DNA from: JABAAW01 sp965216605 | Lineage (GTDB): Bacteria > Pseudomonadota > Alphaproteobacteria > JABAAW01 | Length of the DNA stretch: 64,000 bases | Reading direction: 5' to 3' | Assembly (NCBI GenBank): GCA_965216605.1 | Contig: CBDCGG010000002.1 | Location: forward strand, 992,001 to 1,056,000 | In this document: one piece after another, positions 1 to 9,683 of the stretch | How positions within the stretch are numbered: the stretch's first letter is position 1 | How the letters are laid out: every line of letters begins with the position of its first letter | Position numbers and translations under genes: made by a program | The notes under the pieces: model-generated | Told to the model about the DNA's origin: nothing | What the model saw: only the letters and a program-made list of their open reading frames with translations | Database searches by the model: none

Positions 1-1
1 G

Positions 2-952
2 GAGTTGCATCGTTTCGACATGTCCGAGTATCGAGAACGACACGCCGTCTCGCGGTTGATCGGCGCGCCGCCGGGCTATGTAGGATTCGAGCAAGGGGGA
101 ATGCTCACCGATGCCGTCGATAAGAATCCTCACGCCGTGTTGCTGCTCGACGAAATCGAGAAGGCACATCAAGATGTCTTCAACATTCTGTTGCAAGTCA
201 TGGACTACGGCAAACTGACCGACCACAACGGTAAAGCGATCGATTTTCGCCACACGGTGATCGTCATGACAACGAACGCAGGCGCGCTCGACCGCGACAA
301 GGGTGCCTTCGGCTTTGAAAGGGAGATAGGATCCGAGCATAGCCAAGACGCTGTCAAGCAAACCTTCTCGCCCGAGTTTCGCAATCGTTTGGATGCGGTC
401 GTACCCTTCCGCAACTTGGGAATGGGTGTCGTCGAGAAGATCGTCGAGAAATTCGCCTTCGACCTGGAGATGCAACTCGAAGATCGCAAGGTCTCGTTGG
501 AGTTGAGCGCAGAACTGAGACGCTGGCTGGCACGCGAGGGCTACGACAGCGCGATGGGCGCAAGGCCGCTCGCGCGCGTGATGCAGGAGAAAATCAAAAA
601 ACCCCTTGCCGACGCGCTGCTCTTCGGTAGCCTCAAGCATGGCGGTACGGCAAAAATCGACCTTGAAGACGGCAAGCCCGTCTTTCATTTCATCAAAGAC
701 GATGCCTCGTCTCTTGTAAAACCTCTTATTAAACCTCTTGCCAAACCCCTTGTGAAGAAGGCGCTCAAGGAGGGGGTCAAGCCTGTTGCTCTGCCGAAGC
801 CCTTGAGCAAGCCGCCATCGCCCCAAAAAGAGAGCAAGGAAGCCAAGGAAGCCATGAAAGAAGAAATCAAGGGAAAAGCGAATGGAAAAGCGAATGGAAA
901 AGCGAAGGGAAAAGCGAAGAGAAACACAAGCGTTTTCTCCTCCGCCCTCTGA
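2..952 (+). CDS. clpA: ATP-dependent Clp protease ATP-binding subunit ClpA, C-terminal part
   Basis: The gene enters from the left edge and its frame is open back to base 2, so the start is outside the window. ClpA is the cytoplasmic AAA+ unfoldase that feeds substrates to ClpP. Visible parts of the second AAA+ module are the pore-loop segment GAPPGYVGF, Walker B LLLDEIEKAH, sensor-1 TTNAG, an FGF segment where ClpA has its ClpP-docking IGL loop, the arginine-finger segment FRNRLD and sensor-2 GARPLARV. After the normal end of the family there is a tail of about 75 residues rich in Lys, Pro and Ala with short repeats (KPL units, then GKAN/GKAK units). Such a tail is not a usual part of ClpA. 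The identification is firm; the function of the tail is unknown. Confidence 0.95.
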   Translation, partial: ELHRFDMSEYRERHAVSRLIGAPPGYVGFEQGGMLTDAVDKNPHAVLLLDEIEKAHQDVFNILLQVMDYGKLTDHNGKAIDFRHTVIVMTTNAGALDRDKGAFGFEREIGSEHSQDAVKQTFSPEFRNRLDAVVPFRNLGMGVVEKIVEKFAFDLEMQLEDRKVSLELSAELRRWLAREGYDSAMGARPLARVMQEKIKKPLADALLFGSLKHGGTAKIDLEDGKPVFHFIKDDASSLVKPLIKPLAKPLVKKALKEGVKPVALPKPLSKPPSPQKESKEAKEAMKEEIKGKANGKANGKAKGKAKRNTSVFSSAL

Positions 953-980
953 GCCTTACTCTCCTTCTTCCGATTAGGGG

Positions 981-1007
981 TGATTTTGGAGGAATGATTT
1001 TGGAGGA
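981..1007. repeat. 13-bp direct repeat upstream of fliF
   Basis: Two copies of TGATTTTGGAGGA stand one base apart (981-993 and 995-1007) in the gap between clpA and fliF, followed by a partial third copy. Both contain Shine-Dalgarno-like GGAGGA, but no open frame follows either copy. The role is unknown. Confidence 0.6.
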
Positions 1008-1035
1008 GTGATTTTATTGAGTTAAATTTTTTTTG

Positions 1036-1064
1036 TTGCGAGCGATAAAAAATTGTGTTAGTAT
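1036..1064 (+). promoter_or_regulatory. Predicted sigma70-type promoter of the fliF operon
   Basis: TTGCGA (1036-1041) and TAGTAT (1059-1064) are separated by 17 bases in the AT-rich gap before fliF. This would give a leader of about 75 bases. No sigma54 (-24/-12) element is visible here. Confidence 0.45.
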
Positions 1065-1146
1065 CCAAAGATTCGTAAGAGATTCCGAATCGGCACTTAG
1101 CGTCGTCGAAGAATTTTTGAAGAAGTGAGGCAGAAGGAAAAAGAGA

Positions 1147-2763
1147 ATGTTGGAACGATTGTTAGCATGGATACAACAAGGCACGAACCGATGGGTCGCC
1201 ATCGGCCTTGTTGCCTTTAGCTTGCTCGGCTTTTCGCTGTTAGTTTTGCTCCGTCAAGATTCCTACTCGCTGCTCTACGACAACCTTTCGCCCGAAGATT
1301 CGCGCGCGGTGACGCTGTTGCTATCGCGCCAACAAATCCCCTACCGCGAAGCGGCGGAGGGAGTGCGCATCATGGTGCCTAGCCGATTGGTCGGGGACGC
1401 GCGTATTCTCGTCGCCGAAGAAGGGCTACCTCGCGCTGCCTCGTTGGGCTACGAGATTTTCGATCGTGAACAAGGGCTCAGCACCTCCAGTTTTGTCCAA
1501 GAGATCAATCGCGTGCGCGCGCTCGAAGGAGAACTGGCGCGCACGATCGTCTCGGTCGAAGGAATCTCGAACGCGCGCGTCCATATCGTTCTGCCGAAAC
1601 GGGAGCTGTTCTCGCGCGACAAACAAACCTCCTCCGCCTCGATCATCGTCACCACGAAAGAGGGAGAGAACTTGGAACGACGGAAGATTCGCGCCATACA
1701 GAACCTAGTCGCTGCCGCCGTGCCCGACCTCAGCGCTGAGGGAGTCGCTATCACAGACGCGCAAGGCAACCTGCTCGCGCGTAGCGATGCCGAGGGAGAA
1801 AACATCTTCGGATCGACGCCCGACGAAATTCGCTCGGCTTACGAATCGCGCCTTGCGCAGCAGCTACAATCGCTGGTCGGCAGCGTCGTCGGCATCAGCA
1901 ACGTACGCGTCGAAAGCAGCGTCGAATTGGACTTCGGACAGACCGTCGTCAACGAAGAGATATTCGATACCGACGGACAAGTCTTGCGTTCGTCCGAAGA
2001 AATCAACGAAGAAACGCGCAGCTCCACCCCTAACGACCGACAAGTCTCGGTGGAAACTAACCTGCCCGAAGCGCAGCTGAGGGATCTCGCGCTCGCGGCG
2101 GGAGCGCGCGAAGAATCGACGCGCTCAGAAATTCGACGCAACTACGACATCACAAAAAAACTTGTCAATCGCGTCATCGCCCCAGGACAAGTTTCCAAAA
2201 TATCGGTCGCCGTGCTTGTCGACGGTACTTATCAGGACATCGACGGCGGGGAAACGCGCTACACGCCGCGGAGCGAAGAAGAGCTTTTGCAAATCGAACG
2301 ACTTGTGCGCTCGGCAATCGGCTACGATCAGGCGAACCGACAGGACAATGTCGAGGTCGTCAACATGCAGTTCTTCGAAGATGACACTCTCTTGCCGGAA
2401 GCCCAAGACTCGCTGTGGGGGCTGCGCGGCAGAGAACTCGGCAATTTGGTCGAAAAAACAGTCTTGGCAGGGGTGTTTCTGATCGCATTCCTCGTCGTCA
2501 TAGCTCCGATGATGCGCCGTCTGTTCGTAGCCCAGCGCGAAGAACAGGCTTTGCAACGCGCGCGCGTCGAAGCTGAAATTGCCGAACGACAGCGCTCGTT
2601 CGAAGCGGGTGTGCCGCTCACCGCCGAAGAGATCGAAGAAACCATGAACGTCGAGGGTATCGAGAGCAAGATCAAATCCTCGTTGGTGACAAAACTCAAC
2701 GATGTGATCTCGCGCTACCCCGATGAAACATACGCTGTCATCCGAGGATGGCTTGGCGAGTAA
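1147..2763 (+). CDS. fliF: Flagellar MS-ring protein FliF
   Basis: FliF forms the MS ring in the inner membrane on which the rotor and the export apparatus assemble. The 538-residue product has a transmembrane segment at about residues 17-37, the periplasmic YscJ/FliF ring-building region (for example LARTIVSVEGISNARVHIVLP), and a second transmembrane segment near residues 430-455. A cytoplasmic tail then ends in the FliG-binding region (AVIRGWLGE). Length is normal for the family. The start ATG follows AGAAGG. It is the first gene of a co-directional flagellar run extending to 12711. Confidence 0.97.
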   Translation: MLERLLAWIQQGTNRWVAIGLVAFSLLGFSLLVLLRQDSYSLLYDNLSPEDSRAVTLLLSRQQIPYREAAEGVRIMVPSRLVGDARILVAEEGLPRAASLGYEIFDREQGLSTSSFVQEINRVRALEGELARTIVSVEGISNARVHIVLPKRELFSRDKQTSSASIIVTTKEGENLERRKIRAIQNLVAAAVPDLSAEGVAITDAQGNLLARSDAEGENIFGSTPDEIRSAYESRLAQQLQSLVGSVVGISNVRVESSVELDFGQTVVNEEIFDTDGQVLRSSEEINEETRSSTPNDRQVSVETNLPEAQLRDLALAAGAREESTRSEIRRNYDITKKLVNRVIAPGQVSKISVAVLVDGTYQDIDGGETRYTPRSEEELLQIERLVRSAIGYDQANRQDNVEVVNMQFFEDDTLLPEAQDSLWGLRGRELGNLVEKTVLAGVFLIAFLVVIAPMMRRLFVAQREEQALQRARVEAEIAERQRSFEAGVPLTAEEIEETMNVEGIESKIKSSLVTKLNDVISRYPDETYAVIRGWLGE

Positions 2764-2818
2764 GACAGTTCGCCTTTCTCCCACCCTTTTTCTCCACCCT
2801 TTTCCCCTCACCTTTGCG

Positions 2819-3886
2819 ATGACCGACTCACAACCCCCCCGTCCGCGCCCTCTGCCTGAGCGAGCTTTCAGCGAAACGCGCATTGCCTCCCTGCCCGACA
2901 GCGCGAAGGCGGCGGTGCTGATTATGGCGATGGGCAACCACCAAGCCGAAGTGCTGATGAAGCGTTTCGACGACAAAGAGTTGCAGCGTATCGGAAAAGC
3001 CATCGCCGAGGTCGGACGCATCAAGGCGGGCGAAGTCGAGGATGTTATCTTGCAGTTCGTGCAGCAGGTGACGAGCAACGCCGACTTGAACGGTTCTTTC
3101 GCCATCGCTGAAAAACTGCTGCGCGCCGCGCTGCCGCCGGAACGCGCCGAAGAGATATTGGGGCAAATAGGCAACGCAGGAGATGGATACAGCATGTGGG
3201 AGCAGCTCTCGCAAATCTCGCCCGAAATGCTTTCCAACTATCTCATCAACGAATATCCGCAGACGAGCGCCCTCATTCTCAGTAAGATGAACCCTCAACA
3301 GGCATCGAAGGTGATGGGACTGTTTCCCGACAATATCAATGTCGAGGTCATGAACCGAATCGTCAATCTCGACAATGTGCAGCGCGAGGTCGTAGATGAG
3401 CTAGAAAAAACGCTGCGCAACGAGTTCGTCACAACGCTTGGCAAAAGCCGACAGCGCGACACTCACGAAGTGCTCGCCGACATCTTCAACAACTTCGACA
3501 GGGCGACCGAAACAAGGCTCATGGACTTGTTCGAGGGACAGGATGCTAAGTCGGCAGAAAAAGTCAAAGCTCTCATGTTTACGCTCGACGACCTCGTGCG
3601 CATCGACAACGAAGGCGTGCAGAGCCTCATCAACTCCTTCCCTCGCGATACGCTGGCGGTCGCCTTGAAAAACACCTCGCGTCAGCTCAGCGAAGCCTTC
3701 TTCCGCAACATGTCCGACCGTGCCGCGCGAATCCTGCGCGAAGACATGGCGGCGCTCGGCGATGTGCGCCTGCGAAAAGTCGAAGAAGCGCAAAAAGCGC
3801 TCGTCACACTGGCGAAAGAACTCTCGACCGAAGGGGTCATCGAGGTCGTACCACGCGGACAGGAGACAGGCGGATGGGTCTCGTAA
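2819..3886 (+). CDS. fliG: Flagellar motor switch protein FliG
   Basis: FliG is the C-ring subunit that contacts the MotA stator and sets torque. The FliG N domain begins at SLPDSAKAAVLIMAMG, the middle domain contains NPQQASKVMGLFP, and the C domain carries the charged torque helix region (LMFTLDDLVRIDNEGVQSL). I chose ATG 2819, 55 bases after fliF stops, because the family begins near this point. An in-frame ATG at 2723 would add 32 residues of low-complexity sequence overlapping fliF. Neither start has a convincing ribosome binding site. From 2819 the product has 355 residues, close to the usual length. Confidence 0.95.
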   Translation: MTDSQPPRPRPLPERAFSETRIASLPDSAKAAVLIMAMGNHQAEVLMKRFDDKELQRIGKAIAEVGRIKAGEVEDVILQFVQQVTSNADLNGSFAIAEKLLRAALPPERAEEILGQIGNAGDGYSMWEQLSQISPEMLSNYLINEYPQTSALILSKMNPQQASKVMGLFPDNINVEVMNRIVNLDNVQREVVDELEKTLRNEFVTTLGKSRQRDTHEVLADIFNNFDRATETRLMDLFEGQDAKSAEKVKALMFTLDDLVRIDNEGVQSLINSFPRDTLAVALKNTSRQLSEAFFRNMSDRAARILREDMAALGDVRLRKVEEAQKALVTLAKELSTEGVIEVVPRGQETGGWVS

Positions 3887-4947
3887 GTACAAAAACATCG
3901 ACAGCCGACCCCGCTCAGAACGACAGCGAATTCGTCAGCGGCATCAAAGCTACCGAACGTCCTTCTGCAAATCTGCCTTCGCGCTCGGCAAAGCAGGGCT
4001 CCTCGACTTCTTTCATGCCTCTGCACAACTTGGACAACCCGCAGCAAGCAGGCACGAAGGCGGAGGCAGCGTTGAGGAATACGGGCGATGGAAAACTCGC
4101 GCTCAAAGATATCGCCAGCGGAGAGTTCGAACCAGGTTGGGGGGCAGAAACAAAACCCCGATCGCAGCGCGAGATATTTTTGGCAGAGCAGGCGTTTGCT
4201 CAAGGAAAGCAACAGGGAGAAGAAGAAGCGAGCAAATCCGCGCACGCACTAGGGCTGGCAGAAGGGCGCGAGAGCGGCTACAAAAAAGGATTCCAAGAAG
4301 GTGAAAAGGAGCGCGCCTTCGCACTCGAACAACGCGCCGAAGAGCTGGCGCGGCAGATCACCGACAAGCGAATCGAGACCATCGCAGAATTTCTCGAACA
4401 GCTCATGCAACGCGAGAAGGAAGCATCGCACAAACGCGACACAGAACTCATGGCGTTGATGATCGCCATCTTCGACAAGATCCTGCCTGCGCTCGCGCAA
4501 GAGAACGGCGAGAAGGAGGTGCTACTCTTCTTCAAGGCGATCTTGCAACGATTCGAAAACATTCCGCAGATGACCATAACCCTCGCCGAAGGAGCGCAGC
4601 CGCTCGTATCCCTGCTACGCGAGAGGGTCGATACGCTCCTCTCCGACGACAAGAGCGTCGATACGCTCGTCTCGTTTCACTTCGATCCGTCCTTTTCCAA
4701 AGCCGATTGCAAAATCGCTTGGGCAGAAGGCGAGGTGGAACGGCGATTCAACTCTCTTTGGCAGGAGGTGAAACAAGCCTTGCAACAGCACCTGCCGAAC
4801 GCCGCAAGCGAACAGGGCGAGATATCAAAAAAATCGCCAACACAAAAAATACAAGAAAAAATACAAGAAGAAGTACAAGATAGGCAAAATAAACATCAAG
4901 ACAAACATGTAGAGCGCGAGAGCGAACAACACTTTGAGGCAGCATGA
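3874..4947 (+). CDS. fliH: Flagellar export ATPase regulator FliH
   Basis: FliH holds the export ATPase FliI at the base of the flagellum and links it to FliN. The middle has the Gly-repeat helix typical of FliH (GKQQGEEEA, GLAEGRESGYKKGFQEG), then the conserved C-terminal domain (LMALMIAIFDKILPAL through CKIAWAEGEVERRF). The N-terminal 90 residues and the last 45 residues are low-complexity; the last part is rich in Lys, Glu and Gln. The start overlaps the end of fliG by 13 bases and follows AGGAG, so the two genes are translationally coupled. No fliI is present in the window. Confidence 0.9.
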   Translation: MGLVSTKTSTADPAQNDSEFVSGIKATERPSANLPSRSAKQGSSTSFMPLHNLDNPQQAGTKAEAALRNTGDGKLALKDIASGEFEPGWGAETKPRSQREIFLAEQAFAQGKQQGEEEASKSAHALGLAEGRESGYKKGFQEGEKERAFALEQRAEELARQITDKRIETIAEFLEQLMQREKEASHKRDTELMALMIAIFDKILPALAQENGEKEVLLFFKAILQRFENIPQMTITLAEGAQPLVSLLRERVDTLLSDDKSVDTLVSFHFDPSFSKADCKIAWAEGEVERRFNSLWQEVKQALQQHLPNAASEQGEISKKSPTQKIQEKIQEEVQDRQNKHQDKHVERESEQHFEAA

Positions 4948-5252
4948 GCGACGACGATTTTTTGGGTAGCGACCTTTTGGCGAATACATCCCAGCCGAGC
5001 GGCATGTCGCCGACGCAGGACTTGGATATTGTTCGCAATGTGCCTGTGCGCGTGTCGGCGGTTCTCGGCAAGGTGCGCTTGCAAGTGCGCGATCTTCTCA
5101 AGTTGCGTTCGGGTTCGGTCGTCGAGCTGGATCGCAAGGTGGGCGAAGCGATCGACATCTATGTCAACGACCGCCTCGTCGCGCGCGGCGAAGTTGTGGT
5201 GAGCGAGAATCGTCTCGCCATCAGTATTACCGAAATTATTCGTATCGAATAG
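4944..5252 (+). CDS. fliN: Flagellar motor switch protein FliN
   Basis: FliN forms the lower C ring and binds FliH and phospho-CheY. The 102-residue product is almost entirely the SpoA/FliN domain (IVRNVPVRVSAVLGKVRLQVRDLL through VSENRLAISITEII) with a 25-residue acidic N-terminus. Its ATGA start/stop overlap with fliH shows tight coupling. No fliM lies in this window, so the C-ring genes are split between loci. Confidence 0.95.
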   Translation: MSDDDFLGSDLLANTSQPSGMSPTQDLDIVRNVPVRVSAVLGKVRLQVRDLLKLRSGSVVELDRKVGEAIDIYVNDRLVARGEVVVSENRLAISITEIIRIE

Positions 5253-5273
5253 AATTCTACAGGAGATCCCTCT

Positions 5274-6101
5274 ATGGCTACCCAAGAAACCGCTCCGGCG
5301 ACCCAAATTCGCCTTGTTCGCAGGCACTATAGCTTCGACTTTGCCACCCTCTTTGGGTTGTTAATGAGCTTTGCCTTCGTTGCAATCGCCATCTTCAGCG
5401 GAGGATCGGCGGGTGCATTCGTCAACCCCCCTTCGATGATGATCGTGCTCGGCGGCACCTTCGGCGTCTTGATGGCATGCTTTAGCCTCAGGGACTTGCG
5501 CGAGGGACTATCCTATACGATGACCGCAATCTCGCGCGAGAAGAACGCGCCGCAAGAGGTGGCAGAACAGCTCTTTCAAATGTCGCAAGTCGCCCGACAG
5601 AGAGGCATGCTGCAATTCCAAAACACTGTACAGCAAGTCACAGGACAACCCATGCTCACCAAGGGGTTGCGCCTAATCGCAGAGGGCGCGACCGATGCCG
5701 ATATTTCTCGAATTCTTTCCAACGAAGCGCAACAAGTCTCGCAGACTCGCAACCGCTCCATCACCATCCTCAGACGCGGCGCAGGACTCTCTCCCGCCAT
5801 GGGCTTGATTGGAACTTTGGTCGGACTCGTACAAATGCTCGCCCAGCTCGACGATCCATCCACCATAGGTCCCAGTATGGCGGTGGCGCTGCTAACAACC
5901 TTCTATGGCGTGATCCTCTCCAACATGGTGTTCACGCCGCTCGTCAGCAAGCTCGAGCAAAACTCCGAAGAAGAAGATATGGTCAACCGTATGTACATCT
6001 CCGCCGCCATCTCCATACGCAGGCAGGAGAACCCGCGACGACTAAGGATGCTGCTGAACGCTCTCTTGCCCGCAAGAGAGCAACTATTAGAGAACGACTG
6101 A
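5274..6101 (+). CDS. motA: Flagellar motor stator protein MotA/PomA
   Basis: This is the ion-channel stator subunit in the inner membrane. The 275-residue product has the MotA pattern: two N-terminal membrane segments (about residues 23-43 and 52-70), a cytoplasmic loop, then two more (around GLSPAMGLIGTLVGLVQML and MAVALLTTFYGVILSNMVF). The last segments hold the conserved MotA_ExbB signature. The start follows ACAGGAG, 21 bases after fliN. No motB adjoins, so the partner must be elsewhere. Sodium versus proton use cannot be decided from this gene alone. Confidence 0.93.
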   Translation: MATQETAPATQIRLVRRHYSFDFATLFGLLMSFAFVAIAIFSGGSAGAFVNPPSMMIVLGGTFGVLMACFSLRDLREGLSYTMTAISREKNAPQEVAEQLFQMSQVARQRGMLQFQNTVQQVTGQPMLTKGLRLIAEGATDADISRILSNEAQQVSQTRNRSITILRRGAGLSPAMGLIGTLVGLVQMLAQLDDPSTIGPSMAVALLTTFYGVILSNMVFTPLVSKLEQNSEEEDMVNRMYISAAISIRRQENPRRLRMLLNALLPAREQLLEND

Positions 6102-6104
6102 CCG

Positions 6105-7484
6105 ATGAGACTTTTGATCGTTGGTGCACTCGAAGGATATCTGACGAAAGCCTCTGCCGTTGCCCAAAAGCGCGGCTGTCAGATATGCCATGTCGATACG
6201 ACGGCGGCAGCCGTAGACATGCTGCGCGGCGATGTTTCCTTCGACCTCGTGTTGATCGACGACAAGTGCGATATCCCCTCCTTCGCTCAAGATTTAAGAG
6301 AGCAGCGAATCGCTGCCACCCTCGTCGCCTGCGGGCTGGGCGCCGATGCCAAACACGCGGTTGCCGCCATCAAGGCGGGAGCAGTCGAATATCTGCCGCT
6401 GCCGCCTGATCCCGATATCATCGCTGCCCTGCTGGAAAGTGCGGTGGAAGAGCAATCCACCATGATCTATCGCAGTGCCGCCATGAGCAAAGTTGTTCAA
6501 ACGGCAGAGAAAATCGCTAAAAGCGACGCATCCGTTCTCATCCTCGGCGAATCGGGAACGGGCAAAGAAATTCTCGCGCGACACATCCATGTCAGCAGCA
6601 AGCGCAAGGGCTTGCCTTTCGTTGCTGTCAACTGCGCCGCCATCCCTGAGACGCTGCTGGAATCAGAACTCTTCGGACACGAGAAAGGTGCCTTCAGCGG
6701 TGCGGTCGCGCGACGCTTGGGAAAGTTCGAACAGGCGAACAACGGTACCCTGTTGCTCGACGAGATCAGCGAGATGGACATGCGCTTGCAAGCCAAACTG
6801 CTGCGTGCGATACAGGAGCGCGAAATCGATCGCTTGGGCGGCAACAAGCCGGTCAAGGTCAATGTGCGCATCTTGGCGACCAGCAACCGCAACATGCAAG
6901 AGGTGTGCAACAGCGGGCTCTTCCGCGAAGACCTCTACTTTCGTCTGAATGTCGTCTCGCTCACCCTGCCGCCGTTGCGTGCGCGCAAGGACGATATCAT
7001 CCCGCTCGCCGAGAATTTCGCGCGCAAGTACGCCGATGAGAACGCGGTTGCTCACAAACCCTTTTCGCCGCAAGCACTCGAAGCCCTCACGCAGCATGCG
7101 TGGAGCGGCAATATCCGCGAGCTCGAAAACGCCGTTCATCGCGCTGTCCTGCTTGCTGAGGGAGAGCAAATTCAGGCGGAAATCCTTCCTTTCCACGACG
7201 AGGGGGACGATAAGAACGCAGAGACAGAAACAGCAACGGAAACGAAAGCTTTGAACACGAACACGCTCGTCCATAACACGCTTGCCAATGTGGAGCGCGA
7301 AACCGTGTTGGAGACGCTCTACGGTGCGCATGGCGACCATCAGCAGGCGGCAAGCATTCTCGGTATTTCGATTCGTCTGCTGCGCCGTAAACTCGATCGC
7401 TACGCGAACGAAGGACAGGCAGCAGGAAATGTTGAAGGACAGGCAGCAGGACATGCAGGCGAGCCGCGAGAAAACTCTCCCTAA
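6105..7484 (+). CDS. flbD: Sigma54-dependent flagellar regulator FlbD
   Basis: FlbD activates late flagellar genes from sigma54 promoters. The first 120 residues form a degenerate receiver-like domain without the usual N-terminal acidic pair. Next is a complete AAA+ domain with Walker A GESGTGKE, the sigma54-contact loop GAFSGA, Walker B GTLLLDEIS and arginine-finger region RNRNMQEVCN...FREDLYFRLN. The C-terminus is a Fis-type helix-turn-helix (HQQAASILGISIRLLRRKL). It starts 3 bases after motA ends. The last 20 residues contain two GQAAG units. Its place inside the operon matches Caulobacter and Rhodospirillum-type gene orders. Confidence 0.92.
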   Translation: MRLLIVGALEGYLTKASAVAQKRGCQICHVDTTAAAVDMLRGDVSFDLVLIDDKCDIPSFAQDLREQRIAATLVACGLGADAKHAVAAIKAGAVEYLPLPPDPDIIAALLESAVEEQSTMIYRSAAMSKVVQTAEKIAKSDASVLILGESGTGKEILARHIHVSSKRKGLPFVAVNCAAIPETLLESELFGHEKGAFSGAVARRLGKFEQANNGTLLLDEISEMDMRLQAKLLRAIQEREIDRLGGNKPVKVNVRILATSNRNMQEVCNSGLFREDLYFRLNVVSLTLPPLRARKDDIIPLAENFARKYADENAVAHKPFSPQALEALTQHAWSGNIRELENAVHRAVLLAEGEQIQAEILPFHDEGDDKNAETETATETKALNTNTLVHNTLANVERETVLETLYGAHGDHQQAASILGISIRLLRRKLDRYANEGQAAGNVEGQAAGHAGEPRENSP

Positions 7485-7537
7485 GGTACAGGCGATTTTA
7501 GAAGACGCTACCTTGCGGGACGCAACGGTTTAATACT

Positions 7538-9649
7538 ATGTCCACTCCCGAACAACCCACGACTTCTGCTGTTTCTCCTTCGCTGTTGCAAGGGCTCAAC
7601 AAGCTTGGCAAGCTCACCGATCTTGCCGTGCCTTTGGGCATTTTGATGATTCTCGTGCTGTTGCTCGTCCCTCTGCCGACATGGATTCTCGACATCTCGC
7701 TCGCGCTTTCGCTGGGCTTCGCCATTTTCATTCTCATCGTCGTGATGCTGATCGCAAACCCCATCGAGATCAACGCCTTCCCGACCATCCTCCTGATCGC
7801 TACCATGCTACGGCTCGGGCTGAACGTTGCCTCGACAAGGCTCATCCTCAGCCGAGGACACGAAGGCACAGACGCAGCGGGCAGGGTTATCCAAGCCTTC
7901 GGAGGATTCGTCGCCGGCAACAACTATGTCATCGGGGTGATTATCTTCGCCATTCTCGTCATCATCAACTTTATCGTCATCACACGCGGCGCAGGTAGGA
8001 TCGCCGAGGTGGCGGCACGCTTCACCCTCGACGCTATGCCGGGGCGACAGATGGCGATCGACGCCGACCTCTCGTCGGGCTTGATACCCGAAGAGCAGGC
8101 GCGCGAAAGGCGACGCGAACTAGAAACCGAAGGCAACTTCTACGGCGCGATGGACGGCGCGTCCAAGTTCGTGCGCGGCGATGCCATCGCAGGGCTTCTG
8201 ATTACCCTCATCAATATCATCGGCGGCATGATCATCGGCATCGTTCAGCAGGGCTTGAGCGCGGGCGAGGCGGCGCAAAATTACACCGTGCTGACGATCG
8301 GCGACGGGCTGGTGAGCCAACTACCTGCGCTCATCGTTTCGACGGCGGCGGGGTTGTTGGTGACAAAAACGGGCAGCCGCGAGACGATGCAAAAAGCACT
8401 CTACGGGCAGTTGAGTAAACACCCCTACGCGCTGTGGATGGTCTCAGGCGTGATGTTAATGTTTGGCTTCATTCCGGGGCTTCCTATTCTGCCGTTTGCG
8501 CTTATGTCCAGCCTCGCTGCTGCCGCTGCGCTCTACCTTATGCGCGAACAACAAGGGGCCGATGTCGCCACCGCTCAGGAGAAGGAGAAGGCGGAGGAGA
8601 TCAAAGAGACCGACGAAGACGACATAGAAAAAACGCTTCGCATCGATATCATTCGACTAGAAATCGGATACGGACTGCTCGCCCTCATCCGCGAAGACGA
8701 GGACATGCCACAGCTGCCCAGACAAATCCGAGCGTTACGAAGACAGCTCATCCTCGACTACGGATTCGTCACCCCCGCGATACGAATTCAGGACAACCTC
8801 AAGCTGAGCGCGAACAGCTATATCGTGCTGGTGAAGGAGATGATCTCGGCGAAAGCCGACTTGCGAGCCAACATGGTATTAGCGATGAGCCCGCAAGGCG
8901 AAGAGATTGCAATTGCGGGTGAAAAGACAATCGATCCGATTTTCAACCTGCCTGCGAAATGGATTCCAGAGCAGGCGCGCGAGGATGCCATGTTTCAAGG
9001 TTTGACGGTCGTAAACACAGCGACGATTCTCACGACGCATCTCGCCGAGGTTATCAAGGATCACATGGCGGAGTTGCTCTCCTACAGCGAGACGCAGCGT
9101 CTCGTCGATTCGCTGCCTGAAGGACAGCGCAAGTTCGTCGCCGACATCGTGCCGCAAGTGGTGAGCGTCAGCCTTCTGCATCGCGTGTTGCAGGGTTTGT
9201 TGAGCGAGCGTGTTTCGATTAGGGATCTTGCAACCGTCATCGAGGCGACCTCTGAGGTGAGCAGCGGCAACGAGGTTGCTCCCATTATCGAGCATGTTCG
9301 CACTCGGCTTGCCCGTCAGATCTGCACCGCCTACCTCGACAAGAAACAGCAGCTGCCGATCGTCTCCTTCTCGGCGCAGTGGAACCGTCAGTTTCTCGAA
9401 GCTCTCGGCGGCGAAGGAAAGAATCGACAACTCGCCTTGCCGCCCTCGCGCCTGCAAGATTTCATCACCAAGCTACGCCACATCTACGACGCATACCCCT
9501 TCGGCGAACCCCTGCCTGTGCTCGTCGTCGCCCCGATCCTCCGCCCCTATGTGCGCTCGATCATCGAGCGCGCGAAACCGCAAATCGCCGTCCTCTCGCA
9601 AACCGAGATCCATCCGCGCATCACCCTGCGCACGGTCGCGCAAATTTAA
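7538..9649 (+). CDS. flhA: Flagellar export gate protein FlhA
   Basis: FlhA is the large membrane component of the flagellar type III export gate. The 703-residue product has about eight membrane segments in the first 330 residues, the FHIPEP signature region RLGLNVASTRLILSRG, the conserved cytoplasmic FHIPEP loop (GRQMAIDADLSSGLI, DGASKFVRGDA), an acidic linker near residues 345-365, and the C-terminal cargo-binding domain. Length is standard. It lies 53 bases after flbD and 34 bases before the flhF-flhG fusion. Confidence 0.97.
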   Translation: MSTPEQPTTSAVSPSLLQGLNKLGKLTDLAVPLGILMILVLLLVPLPTWILDISLALSLGFAIFILIVVMLIANPIEINAFPTILLIATMLRLGLNVASTRLILSRGHEGTDAAGRVIQAFGGFVAGNNYVIGVIIFAILVIINFIVITRGAGRIAEVAARFTLDAMPGRQMAIDADLSSGLIPEEQARERRRELETEGNFYGAMDGASKFVRGDAIAGLLITLINIIGGMIIGIVQQGLSAGEAAQNYTVLTIGDGLVSQLPALIVSTAAGLLVTKTGSRETMQKALYGQLSKHPYALWMVSGVMLMFGFIPGLPILPFALMSSLAAAAALYLMREQQGADVATAQEKEKAEEIKETDEDDIEKTLRIDIIRLEIGYGLLALIREDEDMPQLPRQIRALRRQLILDYGFVTPAIRIQDNLKLSANSYIVLVKEMISAKADLRANMVLAMSPQGEEIAIAGEKTIDPIFNLPAKWIPEQAREDAMFQGLTVVNTATILTTHLAEVIKDHMAELLSYSETQRLVDSLPEGQRKFVADIVPQVVSVSLLHRVLQGLLSERVSIRDLATVIEATSEVSSGNEVAPIIEHVRTRLARQICTAYLDKKQQLPIVSFSAQWNRQFLEALGGEGKNRQLALPPSRLQDFITKLRHIYDAYPFGEPLPVLVVAPILRPYVRSIIERAKPQIAVLSQTEIHPRITLRTVAQI

Positions 9650-9683
9650 ACCGACCTAATCTCCCCCAACCCCGACTAGAGCC

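Noticed and set aside
2723..2818. Upstream in-frame start for fliG inside fliF
   Set aside because: The added 32 residues are unlike any FliG and overlap fliF; the family start fits 2819.
2125..3237. Long open frame of 370 codons on the minus strand opposite fliF and fliG
   Set aside because: It is antisense to two clear flagellar genes across their boundary and its translation resembles no family; it follows from codon bias of the real genes.
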